From Prorocentrum cordatum (taxonomy: Eukaryota; Sar; Dinophyceae; Prorocentrales; Prorocentraceae): 64,000 nucleotides of DNA. The DNA lies in NCBI GenBank assembly GCA_963575745.1, contig CAUYUJ010018067.1, positions 1 to 64,000 of the forward strand, given 5' to 3'. This document shows positions 40,222-49,624 of the stretch, piece by piece. A program made the translations under genes and the position numbers. Each line of letters begins with the position of its first letter. Position 1 is the first letter of the stretch. The notes below the pieces were generated by a model. That model had not been told where the DNA came from, did not search any database, and saw nothing but the letters and a program-made list of their open reading frames with translations.

Positions 40222-41523
40222 TCATCCTTCCCCCTCGTCCTTGGTAAGAACCGTTGAAGGAGGAGGGATGAGGGGGCCCGATAGAACTAGATCTGTATTG
40301 TTTTCCTCCACCCAGATGCGCCAGTGCGTCCGCTTGCTCCACCTGACGTAGTCGGCCTTGCCGCGGTCCGACATCAGGTCCTGCAGCCCGTCCAGCTGCT
40401 CCTTGGTGGCAAGGGCCTTCGCCAGCCTGATGTGGCGCCCGCCGCGGGACTTCTCCTCGCGCCAGCCCTTGCCGCCGTCGTAGCCTTTATCGCCCTTGCC
40501 GCCGTCGTGGCCCTTGCCACTGTCGATGCCCTTGCCACTGTCGTAGCCTGTATCGCCACGGTCGTAGCTTGGATCACCGCCGTAGCCCGTGTCACCGTCG
40601 TAGCCCTTGCCGACGTCGTAGCCCTTGCGATCATAGCCCTTGTCGCCCTTGCGATCGTAGCCCTTGTCGCCCTTGCGGTCGTAGTCACGGCTGTCGTAGC
40701 CACTGTTGCCGTAGTTGTCGTAGCCACGGTTGTCGTAGCCACTGCTGTCGTATCCGCGGTTGTCGTAGCCACGGTTGTTGTAACCACGGTTGTCGTAGCC
40801 ACGCTGGTAGTTGCCACTCTTGTCGTAGCCCTTGCTGTCGTAGCCACTCTTGTCGTAGCCCTTGCTGTCGTAGCCCTTGCTGTCGTAGCCCTTGCTCGAG
40901 CCCTTGTCGTAGTCGCCCCAGCGCCTGCGGTCGTACCACCTGTTGTCGTAGTCATCGTCGTCGCGGTCGTACCACGAGCTGTGGTGGTCATACCACTTGG
41001 AGCTGTACGGGTCGTAGCGGCGGTCGTAGCCCTTGTCGCCCTTGCCACCGTCGTAGCCCACGTCGCCCCTGTCACCGTGGTAGCCTTTGTCGCGGCCCTT
41101 GTCGATGTCGTAGCCTGCGCCGCTGCCCTTGCCATCGTCGTGGCCCTTGTCGAAGCCCTTGCTCGAGCTGCCTTTGCCACCGCCGTAGCCCTTGCCACCG
41201 TCGGTGATGCCCTTGCCACCGTCGTAGCTGGCGTAGTCGTAGCCCGTGTCGTCGCCATCGCCGTCGTCCATGAACTCCTGCAGGCCCTGGAACGAGTTCA
41301 ACTCGGGATCCAGCGCGGGCGCCAACTCGAGATCATCGAGCAAGCCGTCGGCCACGCGCGAGCGATCGTACTTCGCCAAGACCTTCGCCGTCGGCGGCGT
41401 GCTTGGCGGCCGAGGGGCCACCTTGCTGGTGGGCTGCAAGACCTTGGCGGCCGCGGCGCGCCGCCGCTGGCTGAGATCCTCCGCCGCCTCCAGGAGCAGC
41501 GTCACCGCGGTCTCGTCCGCCAT
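40222..41523 (-). CDS. YDxKG-repeat protein, 433 residues
   Basis: The start chosen is the ATG at 41523-41521 (MADETAVTLLLEAAEDLSQR); the upstream 62 in-frame codons are a Ser/Thr-rich CTG-type minisatellite and are left out. Stop TGA at 40222-40224. Residues 1-90 look helical. Residues about 95-370 are Gly/Tyr/Asp/Lys low complexity with GYDKG, GYDSKGYDSK and GYDNRGYNNR repeats. Residues about 380-415 hold HIRLAKALATKEQLDGLQDL, a motif shared with the divergent paralogue at 42172-43421 (HIRLAKEQRDGLQDMMSD). Tyr/Gly-rich low-complexity tracts often drive self-association, but no function is known here. No intron is required. Confidence 0.8.
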   Translation of the reverse strand: MADETAVTLLLEAAEDLSQRRRAAAAKVLQPTSKVAPRPPSTPPTAKVLAKYDRSRVADGLLDDLELAPALDPELNSFQGLQEFMDDGDGDDTGYDYASYDGGKGITDGGKGYGGGKGSSSKGFDKGHDDGKGSGAGYDIDKGRDKGYHGDRGDVGYDGGKGDKGYDRRYDPYSSKWYDHHSSWYDRDDDDYDNRWYDRRRWGDYDKGSSKGYDSKGYDSKGYDKSGYDSKGYDKSGNYQRGYDNRGYNNRGYDNRGYDSSGYDNRGYDNYGNSGYDSRDYDRKGDKGYDRKGDKGYDRKGYDVGKGYDGDTGYGGDPSYDRGDTGYDSGKGIDSGKGHDGGKGDKGYDGGKGWREEKSRGGRHIRLAKALATKEQLDGLQDLMSDRGKADYVRWSKRTHWRIWVEENNTDLVLSGPLIPPPSTVLTKDEGEG

Positions 41524-41524
41524 G

Positions 41525-41710
41525 GTGCTGCTGGTTGCACTGGTGATGCTGCTGCGGGTGGTGCTGCTGGTTGCACTGGTGGCGCTGCTGCAGCTGGTGC
41601 TGCTGCGCGTGGAGCTGCTGGATGCACTGGTGGTGCTGATGCAGCTGGTGCTGCTGCGCGCGGAGCGCTGGTAGCTGCTGCGCGTGGAGCGCTGCAGCTG
41701 GTCGCGCACT
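41525..41710. repeat. CTG-rich minisatellite upstream of the YDxKG gene
   Basis: GCTGCTGGTTGCACTGGTG and GCTGCTGCGCGTGGAGC words alternate. In frame with the gene they encode Ser/Thr/Ala repeats, so an N-terminal extension cannot be fully excluded. Confidence 0.7.
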
Positions 41711-42171
41711 GTCGCGACCCAAGCAACGCTCGGGCCTAAACGGCGGTGGCAACGGAGGAGGATGAGGTCGGGGAGGGATATTCACATCATAGCGTAGCAT
41801 TGCATGGCATACCATAACCAACATCATGGTTCGCGGTACTGAGTTCATTGTGAGGTCGTGTGATGCTGAGTTAATTGTGAGGCTGTCTCGAGCGAACGCA
41901 GACGACGATGTTAACGCATCTCATTTTCAAGTTCACATCCCCAAGTCAACTCTGAAACAACGCATGCATTGCTGCATGCACCCATGAGTGCACAGCGCGA
42001 AACGATTCGCGACGCAGCCACGCCCCCTCACCCGAATCGCCCCCTCACCTGAATCGCACCCCCCCCCCCCTCCCCCCATTTGCGCGCGCTGCTGTTTCTG
42101 GACCGAGGCCCCCTGGAGGACCCCTTTCTCCTCCCAGGGGGGCGTGGCCGCGCGCGGTGGCGCGCGCGGCC
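41711..42171. other. Divergent intergenic region
   Basis: It separates the two YDxKG paralogues. GTACTGAGTTCATTGTGAGG and GATGCTGAGTTAATTGTGAG (41836, 41860) form a short tandem duplication, and a C-run is at 42060-42075. No recognised promoter motif. Confidence 0.35.
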
Positions 42172-43421
42172 ATGGCGTGCAGCGCCGAGGCGCTGAGCCG
42201 CCTGCACGAGGACTGCTGGGGTGAGAGCCGCAGGAGAAGGATGAAGGGGGATGGGGAGGGCGAGGAGGAAGACGAGGATGATGAGGAGGAAGAGGAGGAG
42301 GAAAAGGACTAGGAGGAGGGGGATGAGGAGGAGGAGGGGGAGGGGGGAGGAGGAGGAGGAGGAGGAGGGAGGTCGGCGGATTTTCGCCCTCCATACAGGA
42401 GCTCCAGCGGGAGCGGCGGATCACAGACAGGCTGCTCGACGTCACCGAGCTCTTGATTAAGGGCTACGGCTACGACAACAGTGGCTACGACAACAGTGGC
42501 TACGACAAAGGCTACGACAAGGGCTACGACAAAGGCTACGACAAGGGCTACGACAAAGGCTACGACAAGGGCTACGACACGGGCTACGACAGTGATGGCA
42601 AGGGCTACGACGACGGTGGCAAGGGTTACGACGATGGCAAGGGCAAGGGCTACGACGGTGGCAAGGGCAAGGGCTACGACAGTGGCAAGGGCCGCGAGAA
42701 TGACGGCAGCGGCAAGGGCCGCGACAAAGACGGCGACAGCGGCAAGGGCCACATCAGGCTGGCGAAGGAGCAGCGTGACGGGCTGCAGGACATGATGTCG
42801 GACAGCGGCAAGGCCGACGACGAGGGCGACGGTGGCACGGGCAGCGCCGAGGGCAGCTCGAGCAAGGGCTTCGACAAAGGCTACGACGGCGGCAAGGGCA
42901 GCGACAAAGGCTACGACCCGTGCGGCAGCTCGAGCAAGGGCTACGACGCGGTCTACGACACGGGCTACGTCAATGGCTACGACAAGGGCTACGACAAGGG
43001 CTACGAAAAGGGCTACGACGATGGCAAGGGTGCTGATGGCATCGGTCGCGGCTGTACAAGCTACGACGGTGGCACGGGCATCGACGACGAGGCCATGGGC
43101 TACTACGACGGTGGCAAGGGCTACGATGGTAGCAAGGGCAGCACCGACGGTGACAAGGTCTACGACGGTGGCCAGGGCTACGACGATGGCGAGGGCTACA
43201 ACGGTGGCAAGAGCATTAACGACGGTGGTAAGGGCAAGGCGACGGCCCTCGACAGCGGCGGGGGCTACGATGGCGGCAAGGGCCCCGACGAGGGCAAGGG
43301 CATGAGCATGGGCAGGGGCGCCGATGTGCCGAACAGCGGCATGCGCGACGATGGCCCTCCGCATCTTGAACTGAGTTCTGTTACTGAGTCCCCGCCGCCA
43401 GCGGGGCCAGATTCGGACTGA
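42172..43421 (+). CDS. YDxKG-repeat protein paralogue, two exons, 353 residues
   Basis: Exon 1 is 42172-42210 (MACSAEALSRLHE) and exon 2 is 42399-43421 (TGA). The only phase-consistent intron I find is GA-AG (42211-42398): exon end CACGAG|GACTGC and acceptor ATACAG|GAGCTC, each AG followed by GA. A GT at 42221 would break the frame. The joined N-terminus is helical (RLHE then ELQRERRITDRLLDVTELL). GYDKG repeats fill about residues 35-75, more GYD/GGKG repeats follow, and the conserved HIRLAKEQRDGLQDMMSD block lies near residue 120. It is oriented opposite to its paralogue at 40222-41523. The intron is GGA-rich. Function unknown. Confidence 0.75.
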
Positions 43422-43495
43422 GCACGCGAGGCAAAAATAGAATAGAGATTGGAGGGAGAGGGAAGGGGAGGTGGGAAGGCGAAGAGGGAGTGGAG

Positions 43496-44113
43496 CTACT
43501 GGAAGCTAAGCGTCGTCTGGCGCATCTCCCGTCGGCGAGTGAAAACAGAGGGCGGCCCATCACCTGGTGGCGAACCATCGCCTGGCGAACCATCACCTGG
43601 CGGCGAACCATCGCCTGGCGAACCATCGCCTGGTGGCGAGCCATCGCCTGGTGGCGAGCCATCGCCTGGTGGCGGGCCATCGCCTGGTGGCGAGCCATCG
43701 CCTGCTGCGACTGGCGGGTCATCGTACTCCTCGGACCCATCAGCTTCAGCCTCATCACGTGCCTCGTTATCTAAGCGATCACGAAGGGATTGGGCTGCGT
43801 TGTTGATGTACGTGGGAGTCCAATCGTCCACTCGCTCCTGCAGACGCTTGCCGTCGACCACCATGAACACCGTCCTGCGACGTTTGTCGCATTTCACACC
43901 TTCCACCCCTGCTGGTGCTGACCGCAAGCGATGTGTTGCCTCCTGACTGCATGAAACCGCTGCTGCGATAGATGCAACCCGTATGTACTCAAGTCCCGTT
44001 GGCGTACATTCGACCCACACCTTCTTAGTAGCATTCAGCTCAAACAGAAGCTTCAAGGTAACTGCATCGTGATGCAAATGCTCATCACCATGGTCGCACT
44101 GGACTGCGGGCAT
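43496..44113 (-). CDS. Protein with DGSPPGDG repeats, 205 residues
   Basis: Open from the ATG at 44113-44111 to the stop at 43496. Residues 1-125 look globular (AVTLKLLFELNATKKVWVE, then RRRTVFMVVDGKRLQERVDD). Residues about 150-190 are (DGSPPG)n repeats, and the tail is basic (FTRRREMRQTTLSFQ). The tail resembles a PIP-box (Q-x-x-L/I-x-x-F-F/Y type; here QTTLSFQ), but only loosely. An alternative reading has the exon begin at an AG acceptor near 44104, joined to an upstream exon. The function is unknown. Confidence 0.6.
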   Translation of the reverse strand: MPAVQCDHGDEHLHHDAVTLKLLFELNATKKVWVECTPTGLEYIRVASIAAAVSCSQEATHRLRSAPAGVEGVKCDKRRRTVFMVVDGKRLQERVDDWTPTYINNAAQSLRDRLDNEARDEAEADGSEEYDDPPVAAGDGSPPGDGPPPGDGSPPGDGSPPGDGSPGDGSPPGDGSPGDGSPPGDGPPSVFTRRREMRQTTLSFQ

Positions 44114-44239
44114 ATATATCGAGACAGTTTCTGGTAGACCACCATCCCGTTAGGGCACATGTCTAGAATGCGTTCTCTTCTACGCCCTTCACCCCCTTGG
44201 GGGAGTGGTTTGCCTGGACGGTGGTTCCAAGACGGGCTC

Positions 44240-44620
44240 ATATATACTTCAAGATGCCCACGGATATGTCCCAATATCACGCGATGCCTCAACATGCAGG
44301 CATGGATATCACGCGACCCAAGATTGCCCAAACTTGTCCAAGATATCACGCGATCCAAGATTGCCCAAGAAGTCTCAAGGTCAAGAGATCGATCCAAGAG
44401 TGGTCCAAGAGCGGCCTATTCACGCAAGCGAATTAAGGCATCTCCTATTCCTCCTCCTCATCATTTTTTTGTCATCCTTATGCTCCGTCCTCCTCCCCCT
44501 TTCCCTCCTCCCATTTCTCCTCCACCATCCCCCTCTGTTTCAGCCCCTCCTCCTCGCCCCCCTCCCCCGCCACTCCACCTCATCATCCAATGTATCATCC
44601 TCCTCCTCTCCTTCCTCCTC
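44240..44620. repeat. Short tandem ATATCACGCGA...CCAAGATTGCC units, then CTC microsatellite
   Basis: GATATCACGCGACCCAAGA (about 44307) and GATATCACGCGATCCAAGA (about 44342) are direct repeats, with a partial earlier copy near 44275. Pyrimidine-rich CTC repeats follow at 44440-44620. Consistent with intron or spacer. Confidence 0.55.
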
Positions 44621-44631
44621 CCCTGGTGGGA

Positions 44632-44860
44632 ATGCGCGAAGCGTCCACGATTGCGACATATCCAGAGAACTCCTATTGTTCTTAATGACGCTGGCCCTGT
44701 CGCAATCTTGCTGAAGCAATGGGTCGGCCTGCTTCAAGCGGTCCCAAATGGCCTCGGTGCAAGCGGCGTTGCGCATCTTCAAGATCTGATCGAAAAACGA
44801 ATTGTCGCCAGAGGCGATTGGCTCTTGGTGGGGTTGGGCACAGATATAAATTTTTGCAGC
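44632..44860 (-). CDS. Exon-like coding segment, gene incomplete
   Basis: The minus-strand frame reads QEPIASGDNSFFDQILKMRN and continues through AIWDRLKQADPLLQQDCDRA to about 44635. There is clear codon-level protein character and no stop. Boundaries are uncertain. It may belong with the 43.5-44.1 kb gene downstream or with open sequence at 44870-45190 (LQLQMAVSVQLRTVIEG), which I cannot join with confidence. Confidence 0.4.
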
Positions 44861-45209
44861 TGCCTATCCGCTCTCGACAGCTCCACGAAGAGCCCCCCTG
44901 CCGTATGCATCACCGCCCTCGGGACCCATGGCTCGCGATCCTTAAGGCCGCCCCCCTCGATGACCGTGCGGAGCTGCACGCTCACTGCCATCTGCAGCTG
45001 CAGTGCGTGCGCAGATGCAGCGTGCACTCGCTTGGACACAGCCAAACGCCTGCGGGCCGATGCAATGGACAATTGCAGACGAGTCCGATGCGTGTTGACG
45101 CAATGATGCAACGATTGCAGAGGAACGATACCGACGATGCTTTCATACATTTCATAAACACCCCCCACGACACATGGTATGTGTAACCGATGCTGCCAAC
45201 ACGCGAGCC

Positions 45210-47623
45210 TCATCGCTTCCTGGCCTTCTTAGCCGCGGGCGCAGCAGGCACATCGTCTACCTTGCGCTTGGGCATGAGCGATGCCAGCTGGGCGCTAAGG
45301 ACATCGCCCTTGTTGATGGCGCACTTGTTTGTCAAAATTGGTACATGCACTGATGGGGCAGCTGTAGACTTGACGGTCTTGAGCTTCATGTTGGGGGTGC
45401 CGTGCCCACCTGAATCCTGTGCGAGCCAGAAGGGGATGACGAGCGAAGACGGTGCCTGCTTCAGCCCTCCAACGCCAGTGCTCGTCTCAGCCTTAGGCAT
45501 CTTGATGCCACCACTGGGGGCCAACGCGATATTGAACGTCAATCCCTTGGGGTCCTTGTATGTCTTCATGAACACATGCCCACACTGAACTATATCAGTC
45601 TGCTTCTTCAAGTAGATTGCCGAAGAGAGTGGGACAAGCACCAGCTCTTCAGCCTCGAACGAACGCGTTACGGTGAGAGCACGAAGCTTAACAGGCGTAA
45701 TCACGCCACTCAAGTACTTGATACAGTTGCCGTTCTGGCTGTATACATCATCCAAGGCCAGCCTGATTTTGGCCTCCTCGATACCCCACTGGTAATCGAC
45801 AGACTTGAGGGGGCCATGATCAGCGAACTTGTCGATCGTTTCCTCTATGGGGGAGCAGCGGGAAAACAAAGATGAGACATGACGACGCAGAGCCAAATGA
45901 GATGAGGAAACGACGAACGAGAATTCAAAGGTGTGGGGGTGTATGCATTCCACATGCATTGCGACGAGGTCGCAAGACTGTCCTTCATAATCGTGGACAC
46001 GACGAACTTGCCACGTAAGAAGTCGTCGATGGGGTGGCATGTCGCACTGCCCGTGGCCTGAAGCTTCAACTTCACGCCAGTCGCAGCGTCGATGGAGATC
46101 AGCTCGTAAATGTTCTCACCCAAGGTGTCGCTCGCCAAGGCGACTTTGGCGCCAACCTCAAACCCCTTGTCACTGAGCTTGTCCACTTGGTTCGACCACT
46201 TGCCCGAAGCGGTGTGCTCTTTCACATCTGAGCTACGCGCCTGCCCTGTCACGGCTTTGGATGCGCCCTCGCGACCGATCTGCTTCCATGGGCTAGCAAC
46301 TGCTTTGCCAACGTGCGTTGCCAACGCAGTGGTGAAGCTGACCCCGATGTCATTCAGCGTCTTGCAAGTGCCTAAGCGCTCATCGGGCTTGTTGAACACG
46401 AAATGAACTACGCGAACGTCAGTCAATCCCACGATGGTGCCGTAGGCGACCGTGTCTGCCGTGATGCCCTCACCGCATGCGATCTGTCGCACTTTCTGAA
46501 GAAATTCATCGGCCACCATTACAATCGTAGACTTCTTATCGCTCGACAAGGCGGTCACGTCGCCTGGCTTCAAAAGCATCTGATGGCCATCCCTCGCGAA
46601 CTTACCCGTCGCACATGTCATCGCCTTCATGCATGCGAGCTTGAATGTCGCAGCGGCCCCCTCATGCTTGATCTGCACCTCGGCGAGAGACTTCGCCATT
46701 GAACCCGTGACCACGCACTGGGAGGTCAGCTGCCGCGAGAAGTCGCGAAGCTCGTTCAGAAAGATCGGGTTGCCGAGGCCGCCAGACAACTCCTTCACAT
46801 ATTTTACTAAGCCATCGATCTCCCCAGGAAAGAGAGAGCCTGCGCGAGTCGCCTCGCGGATCACACTATCCCAATCGATCATGGTGCCACCCGTGTGGTG
46901 TCGGTTGGCAATTGCTGCGATCTTGTACATGAGACTCATGCGAGATTCGCATCTGGCAATTTGTTGGCCTGCATTGCCAGCCTCCTGAGCAAGATTACTA
47001 ATCCACGGGAACTCCTTCACGAACTCGTACCGAAAGACCTTCCACTCAATTCCTTCGTCACACGCCTTAGCGTAGTCTGGTTGAACCTCCCGTAACCTCG
47101 TCAGTGACAATTTCCCTTGGTGCGAGATTCTGTCGAAACGCTCTGGCATGACCGTGGGTACTGGAACCCCTGCGTTGATGCAACGCAAACCCATGGATGT
47201 GTGGCCGCACGTATAGGATGCGAACTTTGCATCGCAATCATACTGCGGCAGCTGGCCCGCTGAGTCCTCCATTATTTTGAAATTGAAGTTCTTGATTGCA
47301 TTGTACTCAGGCGTGCCCACTGGTGGAAGTTCCATGCAAGCTGGATTCTGGAGGGCTGAGTTCTTGAATCCATTTTTGAAGATCTTGGAAATCAAATCCA
47401 TAACCTCGCTCGGAATGATTCCATCTCCGTAACGATTCTCTGTGCACACCATCATATACTTCGAGTGTATTTTTTCTACCCTCAGGCAGTCTATGCCTCT
47501 TGCAATGCTGCATACGTCTTCAAGTAATGAGACCACCGCTGCATCAGGATGCAAGTACATGTCCTTGATGGCCATCATCTTGGGGCGGACCTCCGCGATC
47601 TGCTGTTCACGGGAGGCGTTCAT
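45210..47623 (-). CDS. Two-exon gene, about 757-residue protein with C-terminal nuclear-localisation-like tail
   Basis: Exon 1 is 47623-45983 (start chosen MNASREQQIAEVRPKMMAIK; an in-frame ATG at 47689 adds 22 residues). Exon 2 is 45842-45210. The 140-nt intron is GA-AG at phase 0: exon end ATGAAG|GACAGT, acceptor ATAGAG|GAAACG. Exon 1 encodes a mostly globular protein with Cys-containing segments (YDCDAKFASYTCGHTSMGLR) and no recognised domain. Exon 2 encodes a beta-rich-looking region (SAIYLKKQTDIVQCGHVFMK) and ends PKRKVDDVPAAPAAKKARKR, a bipartite basic cluster suggesting nuclear import. Codon content is good throughout. I do not recognise the family. Confidence 0.8.
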
Positions 47624-47932
47624 CACGCCGCGTGCAGGAGGACGCCACAAGCGCCAGCAGCAATCCTCGCCCAAACGGCTGGAGCCCAAACTCTAGTGAC
47701 ATTCAAAAACATGTGCAACAGAGGGTTGCGAATTCGAAATGATATGTTGCATTTGCAATGCACAACATTCTTGTAACGCTCGATACAATATTCTGAATGC
47801 GTTCGCACGCAAGTCTGGATCATGATTTCCGATATGCGTGATCCCGAAAATCCAAACACATGCATGCGTTTCTGGAGGCAACATCCAAGGAAAACCCGAT
47901 GCAGCAGCTCTGTTTTCACGTAAGCATGTAAA

Positions 47933-48075
47933 AGTTAGCGAAGTTAGCAACTTCGCTAACTCAAGCTATCTACCTCCAAATGCACCGCCCGAGTTAGCCG
48001 ACTTAGTAACATTACTAATGGTTATAACTTACTTGCAACCTAGTTGCAACTTACTTATAACCTACTTACATGTGC
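47933..48075. promoter_or_regulatory. Hairpin cluster upstream of the 45.2-47.6 kb gene
   Basis: AGTTAGCGAAGTT (47933-47945) pairs perfectly with 47949-47961 over a 3-nt loop. TTAGTAA/TTACTAA near 48003-48018 and TTGCAAC/GTTGCAA near 48034-48050 form two more, the last nested in GTTATAA...TTATAAC. The cluster lies about 300 bp before the start codon and is AT-rich relative to its surroundings. Confidence 0.6.
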
Positions 48076-48099
48076 TGCTAACAATTAGTAAGGCCGAGG

Positions 48100-49600
48100 G
48101 CCTTCAGGTGGTTAGGGATCATCCCTCATCCGTATCCCTCTCCATGCGTCCGGTTCCGGTTCCGGTTCAGGATCACCCCGCGCTGCTCTGGTTCCGGTTC
48201 TGGTTCCGGTTCTGGTTCCGGTTCATGGATCATCCCTCATCCTTATCCCTCTCCATGCGTCCGGTTCCGGTTCCGGTTCCGGTTCCGGTTCCGGATCACC
48301 CCCCCCCCTCATGCACCGCGCGCTGTTCTGGTTCTGGTTCCGGTTCCGGTTCCGGTTCCGGTTCCGGTTCCAGATCATCTCTCCTCCCTATCCCTCTCCA
48401 TGTGTCCGGTTCCGATTCTGGTTCCGGTTCCGGATCCCCCCCCCCCCCTCAGGCAGCGCGCGCTGCTCTGGTTACGGTTCCGGTTCCGGTTCCGGTTCCG
48501 GTTCCGGTTTTGGTTCCGGTTCGGGTTATAGGGATCATCCTTCATCCCTATATCCCTCTCCATGCGTCCGGTTCCGGTTCCGGCTCCGGTTCCGGATCCC
48601 TCTCCATGCGTCCGGTTCCGGCTCCGGTTCCGGATCCCTCCCCCCCCTCTCAGGCAGCGCGCGCTGCTCTGGTTCCAGTTCCGGTTCTGGTTCCGGTTCC
48701 GGTTCCGGATCCGGTTCCGGTTAGGGATCATCCCTCACCTAGCCCTCTCCACGCGTCCGGTTCCGGTTCCGGTTCCGGATCACCCCCCCCCCCTCAGGGC
48801 AAGCGCGCTGCTGCTCTGGTCCCGGTTTCCGGTTCCAGGTTCGGTTCCCGTGGGATCAATCCCTCATCCCTATCCCTTTTCCATGTGTGCGGTTTCTTCC
48901 GGTTCCGGTTCCGGATCATCCCCCCACACCCCTCAGGCAGCGCGCGCTGCTTGGTTCGTTTCCGGTTACGGTTCCGGTTCCGGTTTTCCGGTTCGGTTCC
49001 GGTTCGGTTCGGTTCCAGACATCCTCTCCTCCCTATCCTTCCATGTGTCAGGTTCGATTCTTCTGTTTCCGGTTCCGGATCACCCCCCCCCCTTCAGGCA
49101 GCGCGCGCTGCTCTGGTTCCAGTTCCGGTTCCGGTTCCAGTTCCGGTTCCGGTTCCGGTTAGCGATGATCCTTCATCGCTATCCCTCTCCATGCGTCCGG
49201 TTCCGGTTCCGGTTCCGGTTCCGGATCACCCCCCCCAGCAGCGCGCGCTTTGCTCTGGTTCCGGTTCGGTTTCGGTGTCCGGTTTCGGTTTCCGGTTAGG
49301 GATCCATCCATCATCCTTATCCCTCTCCATGTGTCCGCTTCCACATTGAAGGGGGTCGGTTCGGATCACCCCCCCCCCCCTCAGGCAGCGCGCGCTGCTC
49401 TGGTTCCGGTTCCGGTTTCGGTTCCGGTTCCGGTTCCGGTTCCGGTTAGGGATCATCTCTCATCCCTATCCCTCTCCATGTGTCCGGTTCCCGGTTCCGG
49501 TTCCGGTTCCGGATCAGCCCCCCCCCCTCAGGCAGCGCGCGCTGCTCTGGTTCCGGTTCCGGTTCCGGTTCCGGTTCCGGTTCTGGATCAACCCTATCCC
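48100..49600 (+). repeat. Composite satellite 2: GGTTCC runs with a different spacer, about 10 units
   Basis: Units of about 140-150 bp contain two GGTTCC runs separated by ATCCCTCATCC...CCCTCTCCATGCGTCC and by GGATCACCCCCCCC...CAGGCAGCGCGCGCTGCTCT. The hexamer and its orientation match satellite 1, but the spacers are unrelated. The Ser-Gly, Val-Pro or Arg-Phe open frames are repeat translations. Confidence 0.95.
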
Positions 49601-49624
49601 TCCCGCCTGGGGTTCTTACTGTGC

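Noticed and set aside
40324-41739. 471-codon plus-strand Ala/Val-rich ORF
   Set aside because: It is the antisense shadow of the YDxKG gene. The minus-strand reading has the conserved block shared with the paralogue.
42221-42398. GT-AG version of the intron in the 42.2-43.4 kb gene
   Set aside because: Starting at the GT leaves a phase mismatch and an early stop, whereas the GA donor ten bases earlier keeps frame and the AG|GA boundary repeat.
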